The position numbers and the translations under genes are program-made. A stretch of DNA of 64,000 bases. Origin: Pseudonocardia sp. TRM90224 (GTDB lineage Bacteria; Actinomycetota; Actinomycetes; Mycobacteriales; Pseudonocardiaceae). The notes under the pieces are model-generated. The model ran no database searches. It was given only the letters and a program-made list of their open reading frames with translations, and was not told the origin of the DNA. Position 1 is the stretch's first letter, and every line of letters starts with the position of its first letter. This document shows positions 55,605-64,000 of the stretch, piece by piece. The DNA lies in assembly GCF_021245725.1 (NCBI RefSeq), contig NZ_JAJGSX010000001.1, positions 682,001-746,000 on the forward strand, read 5' to 3'.

Positions 55605-57923
55605 ATGTCCCTGTCCACCACCCTCGCCGCTCAGGGCCTAGAGCTCGGCGCGACGGACCGCATCTTCGTCGGTGTGGTCGCGGTGGTCGCCCTCGTTGCA
55701 CTTGTCATCGGTTTCGTCCTGCGCCGGGAGGTACTCGCCGCGAGCGAGGGCACCTCGAAGATGCAGGAGATCGGTCAAGCGGTGCAGGAGGGCGCCAAGG
55801 CGTACCTCAATCGTCAGTTCCGCACGCTCGGCATCTTCGTTGTCGTCGTCTTCTTCCTGCTGCTCGCATTGCCGGCCGAAGACATGGGCGAACGGATCGG
55901 GCGCTCCATCTTCTTCCTCGTCGGCGCCGCCTTCTCGGCTGCGATCGGCTACTCGGGGATGCGGCTGGCGACGTTCGCCAACATCCGCGTCGCTGCCGCA
56001 GCGCGTGAGGCGGGCGGCCGCGAGAAGGCGACCCGCATCGCGTTCCGCACCGGCGGTGTCGTCGGCATGTTCACGGTGGGTCTCGGCCTGCTCGGTGCGG
56101 CCGTCGTCGTGCTCGTCTACGCGGGCCAGGCACCGAAGGTGCTCGAAGGCTTCGGGTTCGGCGCCGCGCTGCTCGCGATGTTCATGCGTGTCGGCGGTGG
56201 CATCTTCACGAAGGCTGCCGACGTGGGCGCCGACCTCGTCGGCAAGGTCGAGCAAGGCATTCCGGAGGACGACCCGCGCAACGCGGCGACCATCGCCGAC
56301 AACGTGGGCGACAACGTCGGCGACTGCGCCGGCATGGCGGCCGACCTCTTCGAGTCGTACGCGGTCACCCTCGTCGCGGCGCTCATCCTCGGCAGCGCGG
56401 CATTCGGTCAGCACGGCCTGCTCTTCCCGCTCATCGTGCCCGCCATCGGCGTGCTCACCGCGGTCATCGGCGTGTACATCACCCGCACCCGTGAGGGCGA
56501 GAGCAGTCTCAAGACGATCAACCGCAGCTTCTACATCTCCGCGGTCATCTCCGCGCTCCTGTGCGTGGCCGCGGCGTTCGCCTACCTGCCGAACACCTTC
56601 GGCGGCCTCGGCAACCCGACCGACACGACGGTCGTCGCCGACATGGGCGGTTCCAACCCGCAGGTCATCGCCTCCATCGCGGTGATCATCGGGATCGTGC
56701 TGGCCGGGATCATCCTGTGGCTCACCGGCTATTTCACCGGCACCGAGGACAAGCCCGTCCAGGACGTGGGGCGCTCCTCGCTGACCGGCCCGGCGACCGT
56801 CATCCTCGCCGGCATCTCGATCGGCTTCGAGTCGGCCGTCTACACGGCGCTGGTCATCAGCGCGGCGGTGTTCGGCGCGTTCGCGCTGGCCACCGGCTCG
56901 ATCACGGTGGCGCTGTTCGCAGTTGCGCTCGCCGGCACCGGCCTGCTCACCACCGTCGGCGTGATCGTCGCGATGGACACGTTCGGCCCGGTGTCGGACA
57001 ACGCGCAGGGCATCGCCGAGATGTCGGGCGACGTCGAGGGCGAGGGTGTCGCGATCCTCACCGAGCTCGACGCCGTCGGCAACACCACCAAGGCGATCAC
57101 CAAGGGCATCGCGATCGCGACGGCCGTGCTGGCCGCCACCGCGCTGTTCGGCTCCTACCGTGACGCGATCACGCAGGCGCTGGCGAGCGCCGGTGTGCAA
57201 CTGCAGGACGCCGGCACGGCGTTCGCCTACGAGGTGTTCGCGCCCAACACGCTGGTCGGCGTGATCATCGGCGCCTCTGTGGTGTTCATGTTCTCCGGCT
57301 TGGCGGTCAACGCGGTCACCCGCGCAGCCGGCGCGATCGTCTTCGAGGTGCGCCGCCAGTTCCGCGACCACCCGGGGATCATGGATTACTCGGAGCGGCC
57401 CGACTACAGCCGTGTCGTGGACATCTGCACCCGCGACTCGCTGCGCGAGCTGGCCACCCCCGGCCTGCTCGCGATCTTCGCCCCGATCGCGGTCGGCTTC
57501 GGCCTCGGTGTCGGCCCGCTGGCCGGATACCTCGCCGGCGCGATCGCCTGCGGCACCCTGATGGCGATCTTCCTCGCCAACTCCGGTGGCGCGTGGGACA
57601 ACGCGAAGAAGCTCGTCGAGGACGGCAACCACGGCGGCAAGGGCTCCAGCGCTCATGAGGCCACGATCATCGGCGACACCGTCGGTGACCCGTTCAAGGA
57701 CACCGCCGGCCCCGCCATCAACCCGCTGATCAAGGTCATGAACCTGGTCTCGGTGCTGATCGCTCCGGCCGTGGTGACCTTCTCGGTCGGCGAGTCGGCA
57801 TCGGCTCCGCTGCGGATCGCGATCGCGCTCGTCGCGCTGGTGATCATCGTGGCTGCTGTTGTCGTCTCGAAGCGGCGCTCCACGTCGATCACCGACACCC
57901 CCGCGGAGAGCACGGTCAGCTGA
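55605..57923 (+). CDS. hppA: K+-insensitive proton-pumping membrane pyrophosphatase
   Basis: 772 residues with AGGAGG upstream. About 16 membrane helices. Catalytic blocks: DVGADLVGKVEQGIPEDDPRN, ADNVGDNVGDCAGMAADLFESY and the C-terminal NSGGAWDNAKK with GDTVGDPFKDTAGPAINPL. GNTTK in the cytosolic loop carries Lys, which replaces the K+ site in K+-independent enzymes. It hydrolyses pyrophosphate and pumps H+. The promoter is in the 238-bp divergent spacer; a strong terminator follows. Confidence 0.96.
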   Translation: MSLSTTLAAQGLELGATDRIFVGVVAVVALVALVIGFVLRREVLAASEGTSKMQEIGQAVQEGAKAYLNRQFRTLGIFVVVVFFLLLALPAEDMGERIGRSIFFLVGAAFSAAIGYSGMRLATFANIRVAAAAREAGGREKATRIAFRTGGVVGMFTVGLGLLGAAVVVLVYAGQAPKVLEGFGFGAALLAMFMRVGGGIFTKAADVGADLVGKVEQGIPEDDPRNAATIADNVGDNVGDCAGMAADLFESYAVTLVAALILGSAAFGQHGLLFPLIVPAIGVLTAVIGVYITRTREGESSLKTINRSFYISAVISALLCVAAAFAYLPNTFGGLGNPTDTTVVADMGGSNPQVIASIAVIIGIVLAGIILWLTGYFTGTEDKPVQDVGRSSLTGPATVILAGISIGFESAVYTALVISAAVFGAFALATGSITVALFAVALAGTGLLTTVGVIVAMDTFGPVSDNAQGIAEMSGDVEGEGVAILTELDAVGNTTKAITKGIAIATAVLAATALFGSYRDAITQALASAGVQLQDAGTAFAYEVFAPNTLVGVIIGASVVFMFSGLAVNAVTRAAGAIVFEVRRQFRDHPGIMDYSERPDYSRVVDICTRDSLRELATPGLLAIFAPIAVGFGLGVGPLAGYLAGAIACGTLMAIFLANSGGAWDNAKKLVEDGNHGGKGSSAHEATIIGDTVGDPFKDTAGPAINPLIKVMNLVSVLIAPAVVTFSVGESASAPLRIAIALVALVIIVAAVVVSKRRSTSITDTPAESTVS

Positions 57924-57940
57924 CCGTTCCCCCGCATCGA

Positions 57941-57980
57941 CCGAAGGCCGCTCGTCCCGTTCGGGGCGGGCGGCCTTCGG
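57941..57980 (+). terminator. hppA terminator
   Basis: A 19-bp stem, CCGAAGGCCGC.../...GGCCTTCGG, with two G-U wobbles and a 2-base loop, 17 bases after the hppA stop. No T-tract follows. Confidence 0.85.
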
Positions 57981-58132
57981 CGTTCCAGCGGACGTTCTCG
58001 CCGTCACGCGTTGCTTATGAACCCGGCGCCCGTTGTTCCCTGAACGGCCGCACCCGTGGCCCACGACCTGGGTGACCGACACCACACTGCACACTGTCTG
58101 TCGACGTCAACACCCATCCGGGAGCCGGATCC

Positions 58133-58720
58133 ATGTCCCGATTCACCCGTCCAGCCTCGCTCGCCGCCGCTGTGCTCGTCGTGGCGGCAGGTGCCGGCTG
58201 CACCAGCAGCGTCTCTGGCGCGGGCGCCGCGACCCCGGCCAGCGCGGCCCCGACCTCCGCCGCGGCTCCGGCCACACCGGTGGCATGGGTCGACAAGGTG
58301 TGCGGAGCGTTCCTCCCGCTCGCGGACGCCCAACGGACGGCTCCGAAGAAGGACCCGCAGGACACCACGCCCATCAAGGTCCAGAAGATCAGCGGCTACC
58401 TCGGCACGCTCGACACCGCGTTCGGCGCCACGATCACCGAGCTGCAGGCGGTGGGGCCGGCCCCGGTCGGCGGTGGCGACGAAGTCGTCGGGAAGCTCAA
58501 GGACGCCCTCACATCGATCAAGATGTCGTTCTCCGACGCCAAGACCAAGATCGACGCCGCCGACCCCAACGACGAGGCATCGCTCAAGGAAGCCGTCAAG
58601 CCGCTCGCCGCGCTCGCCACGCTGCCCGATCCGACCGCGGGCCTCGCTGCATCGCCGGAGCTCGACAAGGCCGCTGAGCAGGCACCGAAGTGCAAGGCCA
58701 TCCCGCAGCCCGGCGGCTGA
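58133..58720 (+). CDS. Lipoprotein, paralogue A
   Basis: 195 residues. A signal peptide ends in the lipobox VVAAGAGC (Cys 23), followed by an Ala/Pro/Ser-rich linker and a helical domain with two Cys (VCGAFL, PKCKAI). It resembles small actinobacterial lipoproteins of unknown function. It is followed by a paralogue with a similar upstream sequence. Confidence 0.8.
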   Translation: MSRFTRPASLAAAVLVVAAGAGCTSSVSGAGAATPASAAPTSAAAPATPVAWVDKVCGAFLPLADAQRTAPKKDPQDTTPIKVQKISGYLGTLDTAFGATITELQAVGPAPVGGGDEVVGKLKDALTSIKMSFSDAKTKIDAADPNDEASLKEAVKPLAALATLPDPTAGLAASPELDKAAEQAPKCKAIPQPGG

Positions 58721-58800
58721 CGGGCCCGCCCACACCCGTGCCCGTGGCCCCCGGGCACACTGGCCTGCGGTCAACGTCACCCGATCGGGAGCCCGCGCTC

Positions 58801-59400
58801 ATGTCCCGCACCACTCGCATGACCCTTCTCATCAGCGCGTTGCTGGCGCTGGTCGTCGGGGGGTGCAGCGCCACGGTGCAGGGCGCCCCCGGCCCCGACC
58901 GCGCGCCGGCGCCCGCGGAGGGCCCTGGCAGCGACCCTGTCGCCTGGACCGGGCGGCTCTGCACAGCCGTGCTCGCGTTCGCGAATCCTGCGACGAAGAA
59001 GCCCGACTACAGCGCGAGCCCCGACCTGCCGACGGTCCAGAAGACGATGAGCGCCTACCTCGGCGCCGTCAGCTCCGGAATCAAGGAAGGCCGCAGCCAG
59101 CTCGACACCATCGGCCGCTCCCCCATCGACGGCGGCGGCGGTGTAGTCGACAAGGTCCAGAACTCCATGACGCTGCTGGAGCAGGACTTCACCGGCGCCA
59201 AGGCCGCCATCGACGGTGCCGACCCGGCCGACGGTGCGCGGTTCTCGGCGACGCTCGGCCAGGTCGAGGCGACGGTCGCGAGCATCAAGGCGCCGGACGC
59301 GCTCGGTGCGCTCACCAGCGTGCAGCGTTTGCAGAAGGCCGCCGAGCGGGCGCCGTCGTGCCAGCAACTGTCGACGCTCGCCTCAGCGGTGCCGCGGTAA
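58801..59400 (+). CDS. Lipoprotein, paralogue B
   Basis: 199 residues. Lipobox ALVVGGC (Cys near residue 22), a Pro/Ala/Gly linker, then a domain with the same order as paralogue A: VAWTGRLCTAVL, VQKTMSAYLGAVSSGI, GGGGVVDKVQNSM, a helical middle and the final CQQL. It is 81 bp downstream of paralogue A, and both start codons are preceded by similar sequence (GCACACTG and GTCAAC blocks). Confidence 0.8.
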   Translation: MSRTTRMTLLISALLALVVGGCSATVQGAPGPDRAPAPAEGPGSDPVAWTGRLCTAVLAFANPATKKPDYSASPDLPTVQKTMSAYLGAVSSGIKEGRSQLDTIGRSPIDGGGGVVDKVQNSMTLLEQDFTGAKAAIDGADPADGARFSATLGQVEATVASIKAPDALGALTSVQRLQKAAERAPSCQQLSTLASAVPR

Positions 59401-59410
59401 CCGCCTTGCA

Positions 59411-59430
59411 CTCGCCGACCGTTCGGCGAG
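59411..59430 (+). terminator. Terminator of lipoprotein B
   Basis: CTCGCCGA-CCGT-TCGGCGAG, a perfect 8-bp stem 10 bases after the stop. Confidence 0.7.
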
Positions 59431-59445
59431 TCGCACTCCCGATTA

Positions 59446-59465
59446 TCGAACGCGTGTTCTAATCT
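59446..59465 (+). promoter_or_regulatory. LexA/SOS-box-like operator over a leaderless promoter
   Basis: TCGAACGCGTGTTCTA (59446-59461) differs at one symmetric position from the actinobacterial LexA consensus TCGAAC-N4-GTTCGA. A -10 hexamer TAATCT (59460-59465) overlaps it, placing the transcript start at about the GTG of 59473. Confidence 0.65.
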
Positions 59466-59472
59466 TCCGCTC

Positions 59473-60066
59473 GTGTCGCAGTTGTCGATGTTCGCCGCCG
59501 ACGCCCGCCCCGCGCGGCTGAGCGATCTCGCCGGCCTGCTGTGCGGACCGGGCCAGATCGTCCGGTTCGGTGCCGGCGACCAGGCCAGGGTCTCGATCGT
59601 CCTGCACGACCCGAGCCGCGCCCCCGCGGTGATCGCCGCGGCCGCGGCCGTCGGCGTGCGGATGGATCAGGTGCCGACCGAGAACGGCGGCACCGCCCTG
59701 CGCAGCGCCTTTCGCTGCGACCTGGTCGGGATGGCCAAGGCGTGGACGCACGGCGCAGTAAAGAGCGTTCCCGGGGAATGGCAGCTCGACGGTGCGGCGT
59801 TGGCACTATGGGCGTTGTCCGCGGGATGGACGGACGAACGTGGCGGATACGTGTTCATGCTCGACCCGCACGCACCGCAGACCCACCTCCCGTTGATCGC
59901 GGCGACCACCCGACTCGGTATCCCACCGGCGCGGCTGAGCCGGATTCCCGCACTGCGGATCAGCGGCACGCGGCGCGTGCAGCGCCTCGTCGAGCTCGTC
60001 GGCCCGATCCCGCCGCGGGTGGCGTCGGACGCGTGGCCGAGGTACTGGGGCCGTTCGGCTTCTTGA
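59473..60066 (+). CDS. Conserved hypothetical (Rv3647c-like), probably SOS-controlled
   Basis: 197 residues, starting at a GTG about 8 bases after the TAATCT promoter element, so probably leaderless. It matches the actinobacterial protein beside topA (Rv3647c, from memory). GPGQIVRFGAGDQARVSIVL and a tail with SRIPALRISGTRRVQRLVELVG are its clearest segments. No catalytic motif is visible. The LexA-like box is the only clue to its role, suggesting a DNA-damage link. The 228 bp after it to topA hold no gene. Confidence 0.8.
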   Translation: MSQLSMFAADARPARLSDLAGLLCGPGQIVRFGAGDQARVSIVLHDPSRAPAVIAAAAAVGVRMDQVPTENGGTALRSAFRCDLVGMAKAWTHGAVKSVPGEWQLDGAALALWALSAGWTDERGGYVFMLDPHAPQTHLPLIAATTRLGIPPARLSRIPALRISGTRRVQRLVELVGPIPPRVASDAWPRYWGRSAS

Positions 60067-60294
60067 CAGCCACGGTTACGCTCTCGCGGCGCGGTAAGCG
60101 CGGATCGGGCTCATGCCTAGGGTGTGGCTCGACGTGACGAACGCGACACGGCGGGTGGGTGTGCGAACGTGGGGTTCTGGCACCAGCCGGACGGGGGACA
60201 CGCATACTCGGAGTTCGGGCACCCACGCATCCGGCGCGGCGTACCGCAGAACGGTCGGGCCCATGCACGGCCGTAGACGATGGAGTAGGACCAG

Positions 60295-63123
60295 GTGGCA
60301 ACCGGAACGACCAGCTCAAAGCCCGCAACGCAGGGGGCCTCGCGCGGCAATGGGGCAGGCGGCCGACGATCCGGCACGCCCAAGGCGGCCTCGTCCGCGG
60401 GTCCCACGCGCCGGCTGGTGATCGTCGAGTCGGGCACGAAGGCCAAGAAGATCCAGCAGTACCTCGGCAAGGACTACGTGGTCGAGGCGTCGGTCGGGCA
60501 CATCCGTGACCTGCCGCGCGGTGCTGCCGACGTGCCGGCCAAGTACAAGGGCGAGGCGTGGGCGCGGCTCGGCGTCGACGTCGACAACCAGTTCACCCCG
60601 CTCTACATCGTCACGCCGGAGAAGAAGGGCAAGGTCGCCGAGCTCAAGGACGCCTTGAAGTCGGTCGACGAGGTCCTGCTCGCGACGGACCCCGACCGCG
60701 AGGGCGAGGCCATCGCCTGGCACCTCCTCGACACGCTCAAGCCGAAGATCCCGGTGCGCCGGATGGTCTTCCACGAGATCAGCGAGCCGGCGATCAGGGC
60801 CGCGGTGGAGAACCTCCGCGAGCTCGACCACGACCTCGTCGACGCGCAGGAGACCCGCCGGATCCTCGACCGGCTCTATGGCTACGAGGTCTCCCCCGTG
60901 TTGTGGAAGAAGGTCATGCCGCGGTTGTCGGCAGGCCGCGTCCAGTCGGTGGCGACCCGCGTCATCGTGCAGCGCGAGCGCGAGCGCATGGCGTTCGTGT
61001 CGGCGTCGTACTGGGACATCGCTGCGCAGCTCGACGCCGGCGCGCAGGCAAGCCCACGGCAGTTCCCCGCGCGGCTCGTTGCCGTCGACGACACGAAGGT
61101 CGCGACCGGTCGCGACTTCGGCCCCGACGGTCAGCTGAAGGGCAGCACGGTGCGCGCGCTCGACGAAGCCAGCGCCCGCCGCCTCGCGGAGGCGCTGCAG
61201 GGCCGCGACATGGCCGTCGAATCGGTCGAGTCGAAGCCGTACACGCGCAAGCCGTACCCGCCGTTCATGACCTCGACGCTGCAGCAGGAGGCGGGCCGCA
61301 AGCTGCGGTTCTCCGCCGACCGCACCATGCGCAGCGCGCAGCGGCTCTACGAGAACGGCTACATCACCTACCTGCGCACCGACTCGACGACGCTCTCGGA
61401 GTCGGCGATCGCGGCAGCGCGCGCTCAGGCCCGCGAGTTGTACGGCGATGCCTACGTCTCGCCGCAGCCCCGGCAATACACGCGCAAGGTGAAGAACGCC
61501 CAGGAGGCGCACGAGGCGATCCGCCCTGCGGGCGAGTCGTTCCGGACGCCCGGCGAGATCGCCCGCGAGGTCGACGGCGACGACTTCCGCCTCTACGAGC
61601 TGATCTGGCAGCGCACGGTCGCGTCACAGATGGCCGACGCGCGCGGCACCACGGTCAGCATCCGGATCACGGGGACCGCCGGAACGGGTGAGGACGTCAC
61701 GTTCGCGGCGTCCGGCCGCACGATCACTTTCCCCGGTTTCCTCAAGGCCTACGTCGAGACGGTCGACGACCAGGCCGGTGGCGAGGCGGACGACGCCGAG
61801 TCGCGCCTGCCGGAGCTGGTGAAGGGCCAGCCGCTGGTCGCGGCTGCCGTCACCCCGGAGGGCCACTCGACGAACCCGCCCTCGCGCTACACCGAGCCGA
61901 GCCTGATCAAGGCGCTCGAGGACATGGGCATCGGTCGACCCTCCACGTACGCGTCGATCATCAAGACCATCCAGGACCGCGGCTACGTCTGGAAGAAGGG
62001 ACAGGCGCTGGTCCCGTCGTGGATCGCGTTCGCCGTCGTCGGGCTGCTGGAGCACCACTTCGGCAGGCTGGTCGACTACGACTTCACCGCGGCGATGGAG
62101 GACGAGCTCGACGCGATCGCGGCGGGCAGCCAGGGCCGCACCGACTGGCTCTCCGGCTTCTACTTCGGCGGGGAGCAGGGCTCGGAGGGTTCGGTGGCCC
62201 GCGCGGGCGGACTGAAGAAGCTCGTCGGGGTCAACCTCGAGGAGATCGACGCCCGCGAGATCAACTCCGTGCCGGTCTTCGACGACGTCGTGGTGCGCGT
62301 CGGGCGCTACGGCCCGTACCTGGAGCGGGTGCGCGACGGCGAGTCGCAACGCGCGAACCTGCCGGACGACCTCCCGCCGGACGAGCTGACCCCGGAGGTC
62401 GCCGAGCAGCTGTTCTCGGTGCCGCAGGAGGGCCGCTCGCTCGGCGTCGACCCGGTCACCGGCCACGAGATCGTCGCGAAGGAGGGCCGCTACGGCCCGT
62501 ACGTCACGGAGATCCTTCCGGAGCCGGCCGCGCCGGAGGCCACGACGAACGGCACGAGCAGCACGAACGGCGCGAAGAAGAAGGCGGCCGCGAAGCCGAA
62601 GCCGCGCTCGGGCTCGCTGTTCAAGGACATGACCACCGAGACCGTCACGCTCGAGCAGGCCCTGCGGCTGCTCTCGCTGCCGCGACTGGTGGGCAACGAC
62701 CCGGAGAGCGGCGACGAGATCACCGCTCAGAACGGCCGCTACGGGCCCTACCTGAAGAAGGGCACCGACTCGCGCTCGCTGACCAGCGAGGAGCAGCTGT
62801 TCACGGTCACGCTCGAGGAAGCCCTGGAGATCTACAAGCAACCGAAGCAGCGGGGCCGGCGCACCGCCGCCGCCACCCCACCGCTTCGTGAGCTCGGCGT
62901 CGACTCGGCCACCAAGAAGCCGATGGTGATCAAGGACGGCCGGTTCGGGCCGTACGTCACCGATGGCGAGACCAACGCGTCGCTGCGCAAGGGCGACGCC
63001 GTCGAGACGATCACGGACGAGCGGGCTTCCGAGCTGCTGGCCGAGCGGCGGGCCCGCGGACCGGCACCGAAGAAGACTCCGGCAAAGCGGGCCCCCGCCA
63101 AGCGAAAGGCCCCCGCCAAGTAG
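60295..63123 (+). CDS. topA: DNA topoisomerase I
   Basis: 942 residues from GTG 60295. It relaxes negative supercoils through a Tyr-DNA link. The Toprim domain is at about 40-160 (RLVIVESGTKAKKIQQYLG; LLATDPDREGEAIAWHL), then the topo IA core with the catalytic Tyr in ENGYITYLRTDSTTLS. Several C-terminal repeats (RYGPYL, RYGPYV, RFGPYV) follow, and a Lys/Ala-rich tail KRAPAKRKAPAK, as in mycobacterial TopA, which has no zinc fingers. Confidence 0.97.
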   Translation: MATGTTSSKPATQGASRGNGAGGRRSGTPKAASSAGPTRRLVIVESGTKAKKIQQYLGKDYVVEASVGHIRDLPRGAADVPAKYKGEAWARLGVDVDNQFTPLYIVTPEKKGKVAELKDALKSVDEVLLATDPDREGEAIAWHLLDTLKPKIPVRRMVFHEISEPAIRAAVENLRELDHDLVDAQETRRILDRLYGYEVSPVLWKKVMPRLSAGRVQSVATRVIVQRERERMAFVSASYWDIAAQLDAGAQASPRQFPARLVAVDDTKVATGRDFGPDGQLKGSTVRALDEASARRLAEALQGRDMAVESVESKPYTRKPYPPFMTSTLQQEAGRKLRFSADRTMRSAQRLYENGYITYLRTDSTTLSESAIAAARAQARELYGDAYVSPQPRQYTRKVKNAQEAHEAIRPAGESFRTPGEIAREVDGDDFRLYELIWQRTVASQMADARGTTVSIRITGTAGTGEDVTFAASGRTITFPGFLKAYVETVDDQAGGEADDAESRLPELVKGQPLVAAAVTPEGHSTNPPSRYTEPSLIKALEDMGIGRPSTYASIIKTIQDRGYVWKKGQALVPSWIAFAVVGLLEHHFGRLVDYDFTAAMEDELDAIAAGSQGRTDWLSGFYFGGEQGSEGSVARAGGLKKLVGVNLEEIDAREINSVPVFDDVVVRVGRYGPYLERVRDGESQRANLPDDLPPDELTPEVAEQLFSVPQEGRSLGVDPVTGHEIVAKEGRYGPYVTEILPEPAAPEATTNGTSSTNGAKKKAAAKPKPRSGSLFKDMTTETVTLEQALRLLSLPRLVGNDPESGDEITAQNGRYGPYLKKGTDSRSLTSEEQLFTVTLEEALEIYKQPKQRGRRTAAATPPLRELGVDSATKKPMVIKDGRFGPYVTDGETNASLRKGDAVETITDERASELLAERRARGPAPKKTPAKRAPAKRKAPAK

Positions 63124-63164
63124 GCGAGCGGATCGAGCAGGGCAGATCGGGCAGGTCAGACAGG

Positions 63165-63632
63165 TCAGACCAGCAGCGATTTGACCGCGGCCGCGATCCG
63201 GCGCCCTTCGGCGCGGGTCCCGACCGTGGCACTGACCTTCTTGATCACCACGCCCATCTGCCGCGGGCCGGGCCGCTCGCCGAGTTCGGACGTGGCCTCG
63301 TCGATGGCGGCGCGCGCGGTTTCGAGCAGCTCGTCGTCGGTCAGCGGGACGGGCAGGTAGCGGGAGAGGATGTCGCTCTCGGCGCGCTCGCGCGCTGCCA
63401 GCTCGTCGCGCCCGGCCGAGTCGAACGCCTCCGCGGAGTCGGCGCGCTTCTTCTTCTCGTAGGCGATGACGCCGAGCACCTCGTTGTCGCTGAGCTCGCG
63501 CGCCTTGGTGCCCGCGACCTCGGCGTTGCCGATCGCGGTCAGCGTCATCCGCAGGGTCGCCTTAACCAGCTCATCGCGGGCCTTCATGGCGGTGGTCAGG
63601 TCGGCGCGCAGCTGGTCTTTGAGAGCACTCAC
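63165..63632 (-). CDS. GatB/YqeY domain-containing protein
   Basis: 155 residues from GTG. The YqeY family is related to the tail of GatB: LKDQLRADLTTAMKARDELVKATLRMTLTAIGNAE at the N-terminus, YEKKKRADSAEAF in the middle, and GPRQMGVVIKKVSATVG near the end. It may act in tRNA-linked amidotransfer, but the stand-alone function is not established. It is convergent with topA and divergent from the phosphoesterase gene. Confidence 0.9.
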   Translation of the reverse strand: MSALKDQLRADLTTAMKARDELVKATLRMTLTAIGNAEVAGTKARELSDNEVLGVIAYEKKKRADSAEAFDSAGRDELAARERAESDILSRYLPVPLTDDELLETARAAIDEATSELGERPGPRQMGVVIKKVSATVGTRAEGRRIAAAVKSLLV

Positions 63633-63708
63633 GTCACGAGACGCTAGCGCACCGTGATGTCGCTGACCTCGCAGTTAGCCGCTCCGCCGCCCGACGTACC
63701 GTGGAGGG

Positions 63709-64000
63709 GTGAACAACTGGGCTCGGCTCGCGCTCGGCGCGACCACCACGGGGGCGGCCACAGTTGCCTACGCGGCGGGGGTCGAACGCCGACGGTGGAC
63801 GCTGCGGACAGCCACCATCCCGGTGCTGGCGAAGGGTTCGCGGCCGTTGAAGGTGCTGCACGTCTCCGATCTGCACCTGACGACCGGCCAGCGCAGCAAG
63901 CAGCGTTGGGTTGCCGCGCTCGACACCTTGCAGCCCGACCTCGTCGTCAACACCGGCGACAACCTGGCGCACCCGCGCGCCGTGCCGTCGGTCGTCGCCG
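63709..64000 (+). CDS. Metallophosphoesterase, 3' truncated by window end
   Basis: At least 97 residues from GTG 63709. A short membrane-like N-terminus (RLALGATTTGAATVAYAAGVERRRW) is followed by the calcineurin-like signature VLHVSDLHLTTGQRS (metal Asp and His) and VNTGDN. A TACCGT hexamer at 63697-63702 would give a leaderless transcript; the GGAGG just before the GTG is too close to be a normal site. The family often has a membrane anchor and acts on phosphoesters. The 3' end is outside the window. Confidence 0.85.
   Translation, partial: MNNWARLALGATTTGAATVAYAAGVERRRWTLRTATIPVLAKGSRPLKVLHVSDLHLTTGQRSKQRWVAALDTLQPDLVVNTGDNLAHPRAVPSVVA

Noticed and set aside
63129..63175. Short CAGGTCAGA-type repeats after topA
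   Set aside because: Two or three imperfect short units in a convergent spacer, too short to mean much.

Overview
This window is a high-GC (roughly 70% or more by eye), gene-dense stretch of actinobacterial chromosome. Frequent GTG starts, 4-base ATGA/GTGA overlaps, leaderless-looking promoters and gene-order similarity to Mycobacterium tuberculosis point to an actinomycete. A Pseudonocardia-like member of the Pseudonocardiales is my best guess; the genus is an inference. There are no rRNA or tRNA genes, no CRISPR array and no intact insertion sequence.

Region 1 (1-6984) is a sugar or inositol-type catabolic region. It holds a partial TIM-barrel isomerase with a Gfo/Idh/MocA oxidoreductase, an epoxide-hydrolase-fold gene behind a clean palindrome, and a LacI-type regulator divergent from a dioxygenase - SDR - Gfo/Idh operon with a TTAAAGCGCTTTAA operator between them. 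Region 2 (6985-11122) is regulatory and NAD-linked. It has a DUF1648 membrane protein with its YtrA-like GntR repressor and operator, then an NAD-kinase-like protein with an SPFH/band-7 protein, divergent from an NrtR-like Nudix regulator. Region 3 (11169-33996) carries most de novo purine genes: purM, purF, purL, purQ, purS, purC, purB and purD. Interleaved are a PAS-GGDEF-EAL protein, a sterol-carrier-like protein, an epimerase, an MBL-fold hydrolase, MarR and TetR regulators, an ECF sigma factor with a membrane partner, threonine aldolase, a K+ channel, an aminotransferase and a secreted Leu-Pro-Gly repeat protein.

Region 4 (34008-41411) begins with a 169-bp terminal-inverted-repeat element directly upstream of purD. 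It continues with a UBP zinc-finger protein divergent from a CPA1 antiporter, an alpha/beta hydrolase with a holin-like membrane protein, nhaA, arfB and acs. Region 5 (41630-64000) matches the M. tuberculosis Rv3646c-Rv3662c neighbourhood as I remember it: Fic-like protein, HAD phosphatase, Ssd/CpaE, TadA, TadB, TadC, Flp, two TadE-like proteins, DECH helicase, an Rv3647c-like gene and topA. A beta-lactamase-fold protein, a proton-pumping pyrophosphatase and two duplicated lipoproteins are also present.

The most interesting feature interrupts that conserved block. Between the second TadE-like gene and the helicase lies a two-gene operon on the minus strand (48887-51456): an EACC1-type adaptor and a caspase-family protease fused to a helical linker, an Ala/Glu/Arg-rich coiled coil and about eight membrane segments. 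It looks like an inserted conflict or regulated-cell-death module whose 3' end overwrote the end of the TadE-like gene. Other leads are the SPFH/NAD-kinase-like/NrtR cluster, a LexA-type box over the promoter of the Rv3647c-like gene, an exactly duplicated 59-bp intergenic hairpin repeat, and the purD-proximal MITE-like element.
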